Assembly (NCBI GenBank): GCA_958496175.1
Contig: OY292278.1
Span: 24,924,001-24,988,000 of the forward strand
DNA length: 64,000 bases
Origin: Sisyra terminalis
Taxonomy: Eukaryota; Arthropoda; Insecta; Neuroptera; Sisyridae
Direction: 5' to 3'
Shown: piece by piece, positions 9,481-20,536 of the stretch
Position numbering within the stretch: the stretch's first letter is position 1
Layout: each line of letters starts with the position of its first letter
Position numbers and translations under genes: made by a program
Notes under the pieces: model-generated
The model's input: the letters and a program-made list of their open reading frames with translations, nothing else
Database searches by the model: none
Told to the model about the DNA's origin: nothing

Positions 9481-11899
9481 ACGAACTTTATTTTTTTAAA
9501 GAACTTATATTCATTTGAAATGACAATATTTATTAAAAAAAATCACTTTCTTCTTCATAAAATAAAAATTTCATATTTTTTTCTATAATAAATCATAATT
9601 TTTAGCCTAATGTGGTACTTACGAAATCCATTTTTTTCAAATAGATGATAAGTTATCAATCCCATTTGATATTTCCATTACTCAAAGGAAAAAATCGATT
9701 TACTAAATTTCTTAATATAGAGAAAATGGAATATTCTAAATATTTGCTTTTTTTTTTAAAATAGAGTACTGCAAAATTTACAATTTACTTGAAAATTTTA
9801 TAAAACGATGATAAATGATTTGTTTCCTCATATCATAAATATCACTCATAGCGCTTAATTTATTAAATTTACTTTTCCATTATTTATAAAACTGAAGTTA
9901 TTACTATATTTATCCTTAAATGATTATTATTATATGCGCATTACTCACGTTTAATTCAGATTTTCAATTTATTTTAAAAAAAGAATGAAAATGAGGCTTT
10001 TATATACATATATATAAATCGTAAAGAAAAAAATATTTGTAATTCTTTTGAATGTTTCCTTGCTTTTTTTCTCAGGGAACAAAAATTTATGAATGATCTC
10101 ATTTCTTTTTTTATAGCTTCTATTTTGTTTGAAGTAGTGCAAGAAAAAATTGAACAACGTTGTTATTATCTTTAATTAAAGTAAGAAAATTGGCAAAGGG
10201 TGGCTGACTGTAGCGACACCTACTCGTTTTTGTTTAAATTTATAAAACACAATGCGGGAAAAATCAACAATAAGTTTTAATAGCGCTTTCAATGGAGGAG
10301 TATTGTGAAAATTGCAAAATGAGAAAGTTGAGATACCCTAATTCCAAAGGGCTAATGCAACAGATTTTCATTTCCTTTATGTTTTGAAGGATTTCATTGG
10401 TTCGGTTCTCAGAAAAAAATGCAAATTTTATTCGGCATATAAAAAGCAAATTGATAAGATTTTTAAGAAATAAATTGCAAAATATTTAACCTACGAATAA
10501 GTGGCATATTACAAAAAAGCTTTTCTCGTATTTTGCATTATATTTCTATATTTTTTTAGGTAATTAAAAATGATATTTATCTATTTAAGTAATAACAATC
10601 CAATTTTAAATCACTACTGATCGATTTATTTATAAAAAAGTAAAGAATTAAGTAAGGAAATAAATTATCATAAACGTTGCACAAATCTGTAAATATATTT
10701 TTTTAATGATTTTTTTAATAGTTTTTTTTTTTGAGTATCATGGTATAGCAGTCTCTTTCATAAATACTACTATATTTTATATGATCAAAATGTTGAACTT
10801 GAAAAAGTTTCAATCTTCTCATCCCTAACACGATTGAATCGTGAAAAGCTTGAGCCTTAAAAACATTTTTTTCATATTTATGCGTACTAAAAACTTTTAT
10901 TCAAAAAAAATCAATCTCACCCTAATATGTATAATCTAAATTAAATACCTATCCAGAACGTGTTTATATGAGCCTTTGATTATATTCACCAGTCTTCTCT
11001 CAAAAAGGACAGAAAATTTAATTAATAAATGTATCCCAAAAATTTATTTTCCTAAAATCTATTTATTTTGTTAAAATATTCATATTGAAATTTGCCCAAT
11101 TTCTTTGATAAAAACCCGACGGTTTATTTTCGAAGAGTATAAGCTTGTGTAGATATAAATCCGTTTTTTTAATTTCTTATGAATGAAGGTATATTCTCGA
11201 AATATAATTATTCCTTTTTTGTATATATACTAATTAAAAAAAATACAAAAAATTTGTAATAATAACTTCGGGAAACAAAATAATTAATTAATATTTTCAT
11301 AGTTTGGAGGAATCTCAAAATCAGAGTATCCACTCAGCTGTGTCAAAAAAGTCGACTATTTTTTTTAAAGTATATACAAAATATTTTTCAGGATGACAAA
11401 AAAAAAATATTGTGAAGTTTTGAAGCCAAAATACCAAATATATTAAGTGGACGATATTTTATTTCAAAAACAAATCAATTAAATTTTTGCGAAAAATCAA
11501 TTAAAATACTAGCAACCACATTTTGATAGGCAACCAAGTAGATATTTATTATCCTGATGGTAAATATGCGTAAAAATTAGGTTTTTAGCAGTTTTTAGCA
11601 TACACTCGATCACTATACTAATTATGCAGTGGGATCCTAGTCTAAAACGAGCTATTCTTGTATGTATTTTCGTATGTATCTTGTATGTGTTTTGGTTTCG
11701 GCTCTAACGATTTTGATGAAAATTTATAATTCAGTAAAGTTTTTTTTTAATTTATCAGTAAAGTTGTCTTCTGTGAAAAAATGTAAATTTCCACGAAAAA
11801 TGAAAATATTCAAGAAAAAAAATTGCGTCATTTGTTAACGTAAAATTTCACTATGTGCCGATATGAATATAGACTAATATAACAATTATTTTTTATTTT
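9481..11899. other. AT-rich stretch, no gene recognised
   Basis: Long T and A runs alternate. Two short minus-strand frames (about 60 codons each near 9969-10157 and 10264-10449) have AT-driven composition and no recognisable motif. No repeat boundaries found. Confidence 0.5.
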
Positions 11900-12060
11900 T
11901 ATTAAACTTGAATACGATTTTTGTTAATAAAGAAATAAGTGTGCAGTTTGAAATTATGAAACGCTTGTGTAATAAAACTAATTTGTTATTATTATATGTT
12001 CTGAAACACAAGCCCTAATGTAACTGTCTAATATTAATAAAAGTTACTTCAATTCAATAC
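11900..12060 (+). repeat. LTR-family fragment (R-U5 part)
   Basis: GAAATAAGTGTG, GCTTGTGTAATAAAACTAAT, TTGTTATTATTATATGTTCT and GAAACACAAGCCC parallel the polyadenylation and U5 region of the 39.5-40.0 kb LTR (GTTTGTGTAATGAAATAA, CTGAAACACAAATCC) and, less closely, the 8.8-9.3 kb copy. The U3/promoter portion is absent. Confidence 0.5.
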
Positions 12061-12300
12061 AGAACATTACAATATATTCTTGAAGAAAATTGAATGCTCT
12101 ACAAAAATTCTAGTCAGGCTTTTTTCTGATAATCGAGCCTGTAAGCCTTTCAAGCCTTGAACATTGATCTGTTGCTATAATTTGATTTTTACATTTGGAA
12201 TTGTGCAACTAACGAACAAATAAATATTTGGAGAAAAACTGTTATATATTTTTGAAGAAAATCGATTGCTTTACAAAAAAGGTCTCGTAGCGTTTTTTTG
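12060..12300 (+). repeat. Two spaced near-copies of a 50-bp unit
   Basis: The word TTCTTGAAGAAAATTGAATG with CTCTACAAAAA (from about 12078) recurs as TTTTTGAAGAAAATCGATTG with CTTTACAAAAAA (from about 12248). Each is followed by a short GC-containing word and a T run. It is probably an internal duplication of an old repeat; no function is visible. Confidence 0.4.
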
Positions 12301-13254
12301 GTAAAACTTCTTTTAAAGCAATTTAAGGTCAAAGGTGAAGTAAAAATAAAAATCCGTTTTTTTAATATAACCTTTTTTTATTCGATTGGAAACTTTAACG
12401 TTTTCCGAGTATGAAATTTGAAATTTCAACGAACATAAAGAAGCATTCATATGGCAATCAAAGTAATATAACAAGTTGCATTTATAGGGAAATACGAGAA
12501 AAGCAGGAACCTATTAGCCAGACGTGTTTCAAAGCTTCATTGTCTTTTTGCAAGAAGAAGTTGCAATGTTCATAATGAATAGCTAATCAAATTTGTATGA
12601 ATAAGTTTATAGTTAAACAAATTTCATGAACAGATGTGGAAATATTATATTGATTTTCTTATGAGCTTCGTTAAATATTAAAAGCTTTTTAGTGAAAAGT
12701 ATTTTAATTAATTGAAATTATTAATAAAATTAAATGAGATAAAAAAAGTTTTACTTATTTATTTTAAGTCTCTTCAACTGTAAGGTTATTCGCGACTATA
12801 ATCCGTACTCTAGTGTACGGCTTTTGGTTACAAAAGTATTTGATAGTAGGTTGATAAGCAGTATGAGTTGCATATATCATCTTCCAATTTTAATTATACA
12901 TTCATAGTGATTACAATAATTTTAGAAATAACAAATATAATATTAAATAATTGATTTATATAATGGAAGATTTTATATGGTTCTATGAGATGATAGTTTC
13001 TAAAATACAAATATTCTAAGTAACGTCGTTTTTTGAAGTCTTTTAATTTTTAAAATATTATAAACATAAGTGGTTTACTTAATTAAAATTTTCTATTCAT
13101 TTTTTTTCTGTGCAAACAAAAAAATATCAAAATTTTGTGCAAAGCTTTTTCTTTCAAAACCTATACGAAGCAAAATCACACCAATTAAAATAAAAAAAAA
13201 ATTACCGGAAAGTTGTAAACGTCAACTTACATAAGTTTTTTCAGGAAGATATAC
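12301..13254. other. AT-rich stretch, nothing recognised
   Basis: No gene, splice-site-bounded frame or repeat family member is recognised here. A loose inverted pairing of ATCATCTTCCAATTTT (about 12877) and ATGGAAGATTTTATATGG (about 12962) is too imperfect to call an element. Confidence 0.45.
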
Positions 13255-13990
13255 GAAAAACAAACTTTTATTTTTCAGTTTTCTCGAAAAGAGCAAAAGA
13301 TCAAAAAAATATTTCGTTATTTTTTTTTTTCAAATACCATAAGTGTTTTGCTAACTTGATGGACGTTTCTATTGATTGGACTGAGCTTTGATAAATTCTT
13401 ATTAATGATTGACCTACATACATTCTTCGAACCAGGTGAAAATATTGACAACTTAATCCAAATAACAATAACAAAAAGCGAGTGTACAGATGGACGCACG
13501 TAAAAAGTTATACTTTTTGTAAAATTCCAAGTTTTTCCTGAGAATAAAAGGCTACACAAACAAGCGTTTGCATTTTCCTTGTTTCAGTCAACCACACATA
13601 CACTTTCGATTGAAAATCGACAGAAGAAACAAACAACAACAATCAGTTCGTGTAAATTTGTGATAATGATTATTATCCTTGTGGTTTTCATTCGTACGAA
13701 TATGATTATGTTCTTTTTTCTTTGTCTTTGCCGACATAATAAATACCAAAATTTACCTATCATTATCAATCTCTTTGATTATTATAGGGATTTCAAATAT
13801 TTCATTTTCATTTTAATTCGGTTATTATTATTATTCGGTCGAAAATTCAAACGAATCGTTTGCTTGTCTCTTGAACAAAAAAATAATTTACAAAATTTTA
13901 ATCCTTAAAGGTTACTTAAATGTTTTAAAAAGCATATTTATTATCTCGCCTAGTTTGCACGGTTATACTTTAGATAAAAGGGTTTTCAGG
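13255..13990 (+). repeat. Dispersed repeat R2, copy 2 (segments a to c)
   Basis: Segment a (CTAACTTGATGGACGTTTCT, ACAGATGGACGCACGTAAAA), segment b (AACAACAATCAGTTCGTG, TCTTTGTCTTTGCCGACAT) and segment c (AAAGGTTACTTAAATG, ATTTATTATCTCGCCTAGTT) follow in the family order. Frames of 109 codons (+) and 80 and 61 codons (-) cross it, but they fall in opposite strands of the same repeat and are not kept in other copies, so I treat them as spurious. Confidence 0.65.
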
Positions 13991-15439
13991 TTTAAAAAGA
14001 TTTAGGGTTCAATTTTACTTAATAATTCAACACGTTCAAAAATTTTCATTCGACAATGTCAAACCAGACACCTATTTGCACAAAATAATAAACTTGTGAA
14101 AATTATAATTTCATAAAGTTTGAACGGTTATAGTAATTTTTGAAGTTTTAAATAAAAATAATAGACATTGGAAGAAAACTAGCGATGAATCTCAGTCGCA
14201 AAAAGCTTTTAATTATAAATGAGACTAGGTAAATTTCATTTCTTCTTTACTCGTGTGCATCTCTCTATAAAAATATTCTTTGAACCAAAGTTGAATACCT
14301 TAACAGATTTGTTACCCTTTTTTTAAAATTTTATTTAACCTTTGTTCGATTAAAACTTTTTAACGTTATTCTTGTAAATTGGCAAAGGCGCTTAAATTAA
14401 AACTTTGCCACTAAAATTCTTTACTGCTTTGTTAAAACAAAACATCACTCAGCCTCGTTTTTTCTCTGCTTCATAATCTCCTCGTATCGTTGTGTAACCG
14501 TTTTTTTACTGAAATTTTATAGATTTACTCTCATCACCTTCCCACGAAGCAAAAAGTCATAACTTTGAATCTTTTGTTCTTTCAATCTTTTCACGGGAAG
14601 TTTCAATTACTACGGGCGTCAATTTATTGTAGATAATATATTGTGCGCTTACACGGCTTACTCTAAAAGGAATAATCAGCTATTTACTTGGTATTACCGG
14701 AAAATTATTTATAGATATTTACATTTGAGTATGTACCAAATTGATTCATTTATCATTTAAACGTTAGTAAATGTAAATATATGTACATACATCCGGAACA
14801 TTTATGAGTAGGCATTTATACTTTATAATATGGGTTTAACACGAAGAATAATAAATATATTGTTATTTGCAATATGATAGAATACCAAGTGTTTTGTTTT
14901 TCAATGGCGATATATAAAGTTCTTCGTACAAACAATCTTTTATTATAGAATAATGATTAGCTAAAAATATCAAAATAATAATTTATTAATGTATATTAAT
15001 TAACTAGTTATTTTAAAACTTATTATTTTTAATTAATTTTACATCGTTGAAGCAATATTATCGATTCAAAGCAAAGAAACTACAAGGAAATTGATTTACT
15101 AAAAAATTAAAAAAAAAATGATTAGATATTCAATTAAGTTATATTAATAATACTTCGTTATAAATGAAATATAATGTTGAAATTGAATATTTCCAATTAA
15201 TATTAAATATCTAATTACAGCTAAGATTATTTTAGCAAAAATTTTCCAAAAGAAAAAGAAAATAATAAAATTGTTAATTAGATAATGTCATTACTCCTCA
15301 GTTTATAGCGTTTTTACTATGAAACCACAGAAATACAAGGAAACAGATGCTGATAGAAACTATGTAATTAAATAAAACTTTATTTTTTGCTTTAAATTTT
15401 CGGAAAAATTATGATTTTTTTTGATAATGTTTACAGCGT
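13991..15439. other. AT-rich stretch, nothing recognised
   Basis: The patch at 14440-14640 is slightly less AT-rich (CTCAGCCTCG, CATCACCTTCCCACGAAG, ACGGGCGTCAA) but has no open frame of note on either strand. The remainder is A/T-run sequence. Confidence 0.45.
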
Positions 15440-15690
15440 GTGGCCAACCGACTAGAAATTGTCCCCGTGCTTACGTCGGGACCCAACTGGGCATTGATGG
15501 GGCAAGCCCTATTGGGTTATTCCTATTGGGATATAATCGGGTACCTGTCGAGTAAACCCACTATGAAGATGAAAATATTTTGGTTGGGCTTACCCAATTG
15601 GGATATAATTAGGAACTTGTTGGGCAAGATCAACGTTAAAATTAATATCTCGCTCTCGGGTTGCCCGATAGGGAAATGATTGGAAACTCA
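15440..15690 (+). repeat. TTGGG-rich degenerate repeat block, left
   Basis: The pentamer TTGGG or its complement CCCAA occurs every 10-25 bp, often as CCCAATTGGG or TATTGGGATATAAT.GGG. The block is far more GC-rich than its surroundings and resembles 16291-16440. A 79-codon frame spans it (repeating WDIIG-like residues), but this follows from the base repeat. It may be a decayed tandem repeat belonging to the same transposon as the coding island at 16091. Confidence 0.6.
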
Positions 15691-15767
15691 TCGGCATATC
15701 CTAACATAAAAATTAAATCATCAGTACAATTTTTTTTTAACGAATTAATAATTTTTTTCATACTTTG

Positions 15768-15996
15768 TTGGCTCAAGTATACTTTAGCACACCCACAATC
15801 TGACATCGTTGCATTTTCGACTTTGTTTTTAATTTAATTCACGATTAAATCGGTCCATAATGAAAATTTAGCCATAAAAGAGAGAATTATACCATATTAG
15901 AATTGAGTTAACAAAAATATCGCGAATTAAATTAAAAACGAAGTCGAAAATGTAAGGTTGCCAGATTGTGGGTGTGCTAAAATACACTTGAGCCAA
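15768..15996. mobile_element. Long-TIR MITE family M1, copy 2 (best preserved)
   Basis: About 76-bp terminal inverted repeats, from TTGGCTCAAGTATACTTTAG at 15768 to TACACTTGAGCCAA ending at 15996, match with few differences. Each contains GCACACCCACAATCTG, CATTTTCGACTT and TTTTTAATTTAATTC. The 77-bp centre is unique. The two arms could form a long RNA hairpin. It lies 95 bp upstream of the ATG of the coding island at 16091 and between the two TTGGG blocks, so it may be nested in a larger element. No target duplication is clear. Confidence 0.8.
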
Positions 15997-16090
15997 ATAT
16001 TCTGTTAAACCAAAGCTTTTATTATTTTTAATAAGTTGTTGGTAGTTTTTTATTTACTTTTTATAACTGTGTAAATAGTGTGTATACAAA

Positions 16091-16345
16091 ATGTCTATTG
16101 GTGACCGTGAATACGTTAGACGTGAGCTAGGACGTTTGAGAACTAGACGGCATTGAAAAACATTTCAGTTACAAGATGAAGATAATCAAGCTGCTAATGA
16201 TGTTCGAGACTCATCATCTAGTTCTAGTGGTACTGAAAATTTACCTGAACAGACTGATGAAAATAGACACTGTGAGAAAACAGAATCCTGTGAAGTATAC
16301 CTACAATTGGGATACTGTTGGGTTTACCCTGTTGGAACCCTATAG
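16091..16345 (+). pseudogene. Coding island, probable first exon of a transposon-type gene, with an in-frame stop
   Basis: From the ATG at 16091 the frame reads MSIGDREYVRRELGRLRTRR, then H and a TGA at 16154-16156 (one step from a CGA arginine codon). It then continues with KTFQLQDEDNQAANDV, a run of six serines, and an acidic, polar tail to about residue 66. After TCC the sequence TGTGAAGTAT (about 16288) could be a splice donor; if unspliced, the frame runs into TTGGG repeat sequence and stops at 16343. Basic N-terminus followed by acidic serine-rich linker is typical of transposase N-termini and of some gag-like proteins. I do not recognise the family. Composition is clearly coding-like compared with the flanks. 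Confidence 0.5.
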
Positions 16346-16440
16346 GACTAGTCCTGTTGGGATCCTTTTCAGTTTTGCGTTACATCCCAATGTTGGGTTC
16401 CCAATTGAGAACCCAATCGGATCCCAACAAGTCTTTATGA
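16291..16440 (+). repeat. TTGGG-rich degenerate repeat block, right
   Basis: CAATTGGGATACTGTTGGG, CCCAATGTTGGG, CCCAATTGAGAACCCAATCGG and similar words repeat. It mirrors the composition of the block at 15440-15690, with the coding island and MITE copy between the two. A collapsed tandem array or transposon-internal repeat is likely. Confidence 0.55.
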
Positions 16441-16819
16441 ATTTTTGTGTGTATTCCGCCTTTTCCGCAATTATGTATTCCGCCTATGATTTCAACTAAA
16501 ATTTTTAACTAAGTTTTTCCATTATTTTCTTTATAATTCACCTACTACTATTGCATTATTTGGCTTTTTTGCTGACAAATAAGTATAGATATCACAATAT
16601 TCATTTTAGGTTTTATTAAACTAAACTTACTTTCCATAAACTAATTCCACTACCTGTACCAAAGTTATCAAAAATTATTTTTCAATTTAATACTTTTACT
16701 AGTGCTCCATTGAACTTAAATTATGCATACTTGAAAATAGAATAATAATTACTTCGCTCGTAAAAAATGTTATTAAAACCACTTGACTTCTTATAATTGA
16801 ATACATTTGACAGCATTAG
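16441..16819. other. AT-rich stretch, nothing recognised
   Basis: No repeat words or coding frame beyond AT-driven noise. Confidence 0.45.
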
Positions 16820-17065
16820 TCGTGTAGCTTTGAAAGCGCTGGTGGTTGAGGGAAAGGCAGGGGGACAATATCGCCCCTGTTAGCACATGAAAATGAGGTG
16901 ACAAATAAACATTGACAATTTTACAAATTATTTTGTTTTGAGAAGTATAAGAAGAGTACAGTTTTAAATAATTAAAGAATTTAAAGTTATTTAACTTTTT
17001 ACCAACTTTCTTGACAAATAATGTAAATAGGAGGCGGCAAATTTCGGTCGGCTCCGGGTGGAAAA
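16820..17065 (-). mobile_element. hAT-type MITE family H2, copy 1 (degenerate)
   Basis: On the minus strand CCCGGAGCCGACCGAAATTT, GCCGCCTCCTATTT, GTCAAGAAAGTTGGTA and the GC-rich end CCCCCTGCCTTTCCCTC align over the full length with 31178-31411. That copy has a perfect 8-bp target duplication. Translations of both copies are similar only because the DNA is related; neither is an intact protein gene. The ends here are too decayed to place. Confidence 0.55.
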
Positions 17066-17187
17066 AACGCACGCTACATAATAAATATGATTTAGAACTA
17101 TTATTTTTTTGATTTAGAATTATTTATGTTCATGAACTAATTAAAAGAAAATGTAACCATCGATACGGTAAAAAGAAGAAAAGCTAA

Positions 17188-17391
17188 ATAGATAAATCAC
17201 ATTCTGAGAGTAAGAGGATTCAACTAGATGTTGTAGAAGGGAAACTGGAAAGTCCTAAGAAAAAAGACGAATGGAAATCTTTAATTTATTCTAACTACCC
17301 CAATTTGAACACCTTTGCCAGGAATAGACCATGCAGGAAGGAGGATTTTAAACACGCGAGACGAAAGAAAGAATACAAACTGAAAACCTGA
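17188..17391 (+). pseudogene. Unrecognised coding island (67 codons, no ATG)
   Basis: The open frame runs from just after an upstream TAA (17185-17187) to TGA at 17389. Its translation is balanced and hydrophilic: it contains RIQLDVVEGKLESPKKKDEW, then KSLIYSNYPNLNTFARNRPC, and a basic tail (RKEDFKHARRKKEYKLKT). Base composition and codon choice differ sharply from the AT-rich flanks. There is no start codon, so it is a last exon, a truncated copy or a decayed gene. The lysine/arginine-rich end suggests a nucleic-acid-binding or nuclear protein, but I do not recognise it. Confidence 0.45.
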
Positions 17392-17929
17392 ATTTCTTGA
17401 AATGAATAACGTTAATAACCCTTAAGTTATAACAATAATTGTTTTCATTGTTATAATTCTGAATTTTATAAAAATTCAATTAAAAATACTTATAATAAAG
17501 AGACGAAAAATTCAATATACATATGCTTCAGACTTCCTGTCTTTGTCCCAATTTAGTAAATACAAATATTACTATTTACAAATATAATTGACTCATATAT
17601 ATTTTCTGTTTATTTAATCAAAGATTTAATTAGCTGTGACTTCTAAATCAATAAAAATAAGTGCCATTTCTTATAATAATATAAGGCAAAAATATGTAAT
17701 TTGTATGTCGACAAAAGCTGAGATTATATATTGTAAACACATAAATAAGAATGAAATACAATCGTCTCAAATTTCTAACTAATAGTTGTCATGGTTTTAT
17801 TTCAATATTCAGTTGTCAGTTTTTGTCCGTGTTGGGTTGTAAATTTTCCACAGGAAATTAAAAGTTATTCATAAAAGACCAAATACATATTTTTTGATCG
17901 ATAAAAGACATTATTAAAATGAGGACAAA
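17392..17929. other. AT-rich stretch, nothing recognised
   Basis: No gene or repeat recognised. Scattered AATAAA words follow the coding island, but nothing ties one to it. Confidence 0.4.
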
Positions 17930-18510
17930 TTGATTTTAATTTATAAAAAACTTGTGTTTTGGTGGAAAAAAAAGTTTTTATCTTAATGAGCGAATAAGAG
18001 TACGAAAACAATAAGTGTATTTATGGGTCTTCTGTGACGTCACAGTACGCATCAGAACCCATTTTGAAACCAAAATATAAACAGATTATTGAGCGATTAC
18101 CATAGAAACAGTAATAATTAACACCTATTATTGACATTTTTCACAATTATTTATCATGGAAAACATTTTTATACCCCAAAAAAATACAACCAATTTTTCC
18201 CTTAGAAATAAGGGTTGTAGAGATTTTAACCAAATGTTTTAACATAATTTTTAAACGACTTTAACGGCCTTTTCCTTTGTGTTTATGTACATTTATCATT
18301 GAAAAACATCCATTAGATTTTGAAAATTCGTATAGTGATGTCATTTTAAAAGAAACTCATTTTAGGCATTTTGAATTTAACGAATCTTTATTTGATTTTG
18401 CAAATTCATGTTTCTTAAATTTTTTCAAGCAAAGTAAAAAAATTATAAGTATTTTATGTTTTGATGATGGTTTAGAACAGATTTATAATATTAAAAATTA
18501 TTTTTAGATC
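17930..18510 (+). repeat. Dispersed repeat R1, copy 1
   Basis: Family words in order: AAAAACTTGTGTTTTGG, a palindrome GTGACGTCACAGTACG, GAGCGATTACCATAGAAACA, TTGACATTTTTCACAATT, a CCTTAG.AATA word, CATTTATCATTGAAAAACAT, TGATGTCATTTTA, and GCAAATTCATG with TTTCTTAAAT near the end. Copies at 32215-32800, 41215-41800 and 41880-42180 have the same order and orientation. A 76-codon frame in the last third exists only in this copy. The class is unknown; length and copy structure fit a non-autonomous transposon. Confidence 0.7.
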
Positions 18511-18804
18511 ATCTGTATTAGGTTTATTGGGAAGAGTTTAACGAAAGCTCTTTAAATAAGTAAAAAACAATTCAAAATAAATTTTATAAAATTTGTCTTC
18601 TCGTCAACTGGAATTTAGGGTTTATATATGTTTTAGCCAAAATGTGAGACAAATACAACTTAATACCATTTAGTGAGTTGATAAAAATTCAGCTTTTTAT
18701 AATTTAGCGTTTCTGTGATTTGCATACCTTTATAATTAGGTATATTATAAACCACCAACTCTTTTTTACATAATTTTGAAATAAAACGGATTACCAAAAT
18801 ACTT

Positions 18805-19790
18805 TTTTTCACAATTATCAATTTTTTTTATTCCAATTTTAAGAATTTCCTCACTTGACCTAATTCACAGCTTTTTTTAGTATATATTGAAACATTTGGT
18901 TGAAAAATCGCTAGAAAAAGGATGTGTTTGTACCGATGGATGAACATAAGAAGTAATAGTTTTTGTTGAAGTTTACGTCCTGTCGAGGAATAAGGTTCTG
19001 CACAAATAAGCGCTTGCATTATCATTACTTTATTTAACCACACAAAAATTTTTGATTAAACTCAATAGAAGAAAGAAATGACAACAATCAGTTTGTTCAA
19101 ATGAGACAATAATTATTATAATTGGTTTTTACTTACACGTAAGTGTTTACATTCTATGTGCTCTGTCTTTGCCGATATACATATATTATATACTGGCATT
19201 TGGCTATTATTAAATGCCATTAAAATATTTTTATTTATTTTAACTTTGGTAACTATAAATTCAAAAAATTTTGAACCTTTAAACGAATTTTCATCGCAAG
19301 AAAACGGAAAACAAATTTACGAAATTCCAAACTTTTAAGGTTACTTTTAGTATAAAAAATCATAGTTATTATCTCGCGTAGTTGGCCTGAGTCATATTTT
19401 AGATATAAGAAAAGTTAGCTCATTAAACACATAAAATCAAGTGGTTTTTTAAACTTTTCTCACGAATCCTAACAAATATCATCAAAACTACAGTAACATT
19501 TTCTAATAAAACAAACATTTGGTAAAATCTTCGGATAAAAACAATTATCTTATAAGTCATTATTATGTAACTTATGTTTGTATTCAAATTCATAAATAAA
19601 GATATTTTTAAAATGAAAAAAAACGAAATGGACACAAACAGTTGCATTTTGTTCAATTCAATCTAGAATCGTATACCATTCAGTCACCGTAATATCCCTA
19701 ATTAATTCCCGTATCAAACATCGGTAACAACTTTGTTTATCCTCTCATGCTGCACCTAAGGAATTATAACTTCGATAAATATAAGCAGTA
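18805..19790 (+). repeat. Dispersed repeat R2, copy 3 (longest, segments a to d)
   Basis: It contains all four segments in order: GATGGATGAACATAAGAAGT and CACAAATAAGCGCTTGCAT (a); GACAACAATCAGTTTGTTC and CTCTGTCTTTGCCGATAT (b); AAGGTTACTTTTAGTAT and TTATTATCTCGCGTAGTTGG (c); AACAGTTGCATTTTG and CTCATGCTGCACCTAAGG (d). It defines the family length as about 1 kb. No terminal repeats or target duplication are visible. Small frames within it (60-77 codons) are not conserved between copies. Confidence 0.7.
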
Positions 19791-20408
19791 AACAATGTTG
19801 AAACAAAATAAATATTTAAAAAATTTAGTGTAAAACAAGGAAGTCATCTGGTATCAGCATCAAATTTTCAATACCCTCATTGCAAAAATAACATAAAATC
19901 TCACTATTAACTTTAAAATGCATCAATTCCATATTTCCATTTCATTTTTAACGGAGTACAAAATCATAAACTTGCTAAAAGTTTCCCAAAAAATAAACTT
20001 GAGATATAAATTGAGACAACTTAAATTATTATACGAGTACAAGTCTCAGGTGTTTTCCTTATAATATCGTACAAAACCCAACTCTCCCTGGAACTAAACA
20101 CATTTTACCTCAATTTCTTGCGTATTTTATTTTCATTTTTCAATATAACACTAAATTTTCACTTCATTTGAGAAATATATGTAAAATATTTATCGAGGAA
20201 ACAATTTTTTTTTACCATTTCGAAATGTAATGTGTGTAGTTATAATAAAAATTTATTTTTGCGTGTGCAAATTTATTTTTTTTATTTGTATTATGATGTA
20301 TTTGTGTGTTTGCTGAAAATCGAGTTATATATTTTACTTCAATATTAAAATATTTTTCCTACTAACAACTGTATTTCATTTCTTAATTGACGCTATTCTT
20401 CAAACTCT
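19791..20408. other. AT-rich stretch, nothing recognised
   Basis: No repeat or coding frame recognised; it ends at the ETS-like motif described in the next entry. Confidence 0.4.
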
Positions 20409-20536
20409 AGAACCGGAAGTTTTAATTCCGTCGTTGACTGATTTGAAAGCAATCATAAAAAATTGAATATTTTAATAAAAATTAAATTTTTAAAAGTGTA
20501 ATAAATCAATTAAATAATGAGTTTTAATCCGGAAAG
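20409..20536 (+). promoter_or_regulatory. Candidate promoter/5' leader with ETS-like CCGGAAGT
   Basis: ACCGGAAGTTTTAATTCCG at about 20412 contains the ETS-type CCGGAAGT word common in housekeeping promoters. It is followed by a TTGACTG word and then, 100 bp on, an ATG with an AT-rich leader and a strong splice donor (20517-20538). The distance suits a short 5' untranslated region. There is no TATA box, and a motif of this length can occur by chance. Confidence 0.35.
20517..20536 (+). CDS. Candidate first coding exon ending at a consensus splice donor
   Basis: ATGAGTTTTAATCCGGAAAG codes MSFNPE plus two bases of the next codon and is followed directly by GTACGTGA, close to the best animal donor consensus (AAG|GTACGT). 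A start codon next to so strong a donor, just downstream of a promoter-type motif, suggests a host gene with a long first intron running right. No second exon could be linked, so the product is unknown. Confidence 0.3.

Noticed and set aside
13579..13908. 109-codon plus-strand frame and opposing minus-strand frames as genes
   Set aside because: They lie inside repeat R2; the frames are not kept in the other R2 copies and the composition is AT-driven.
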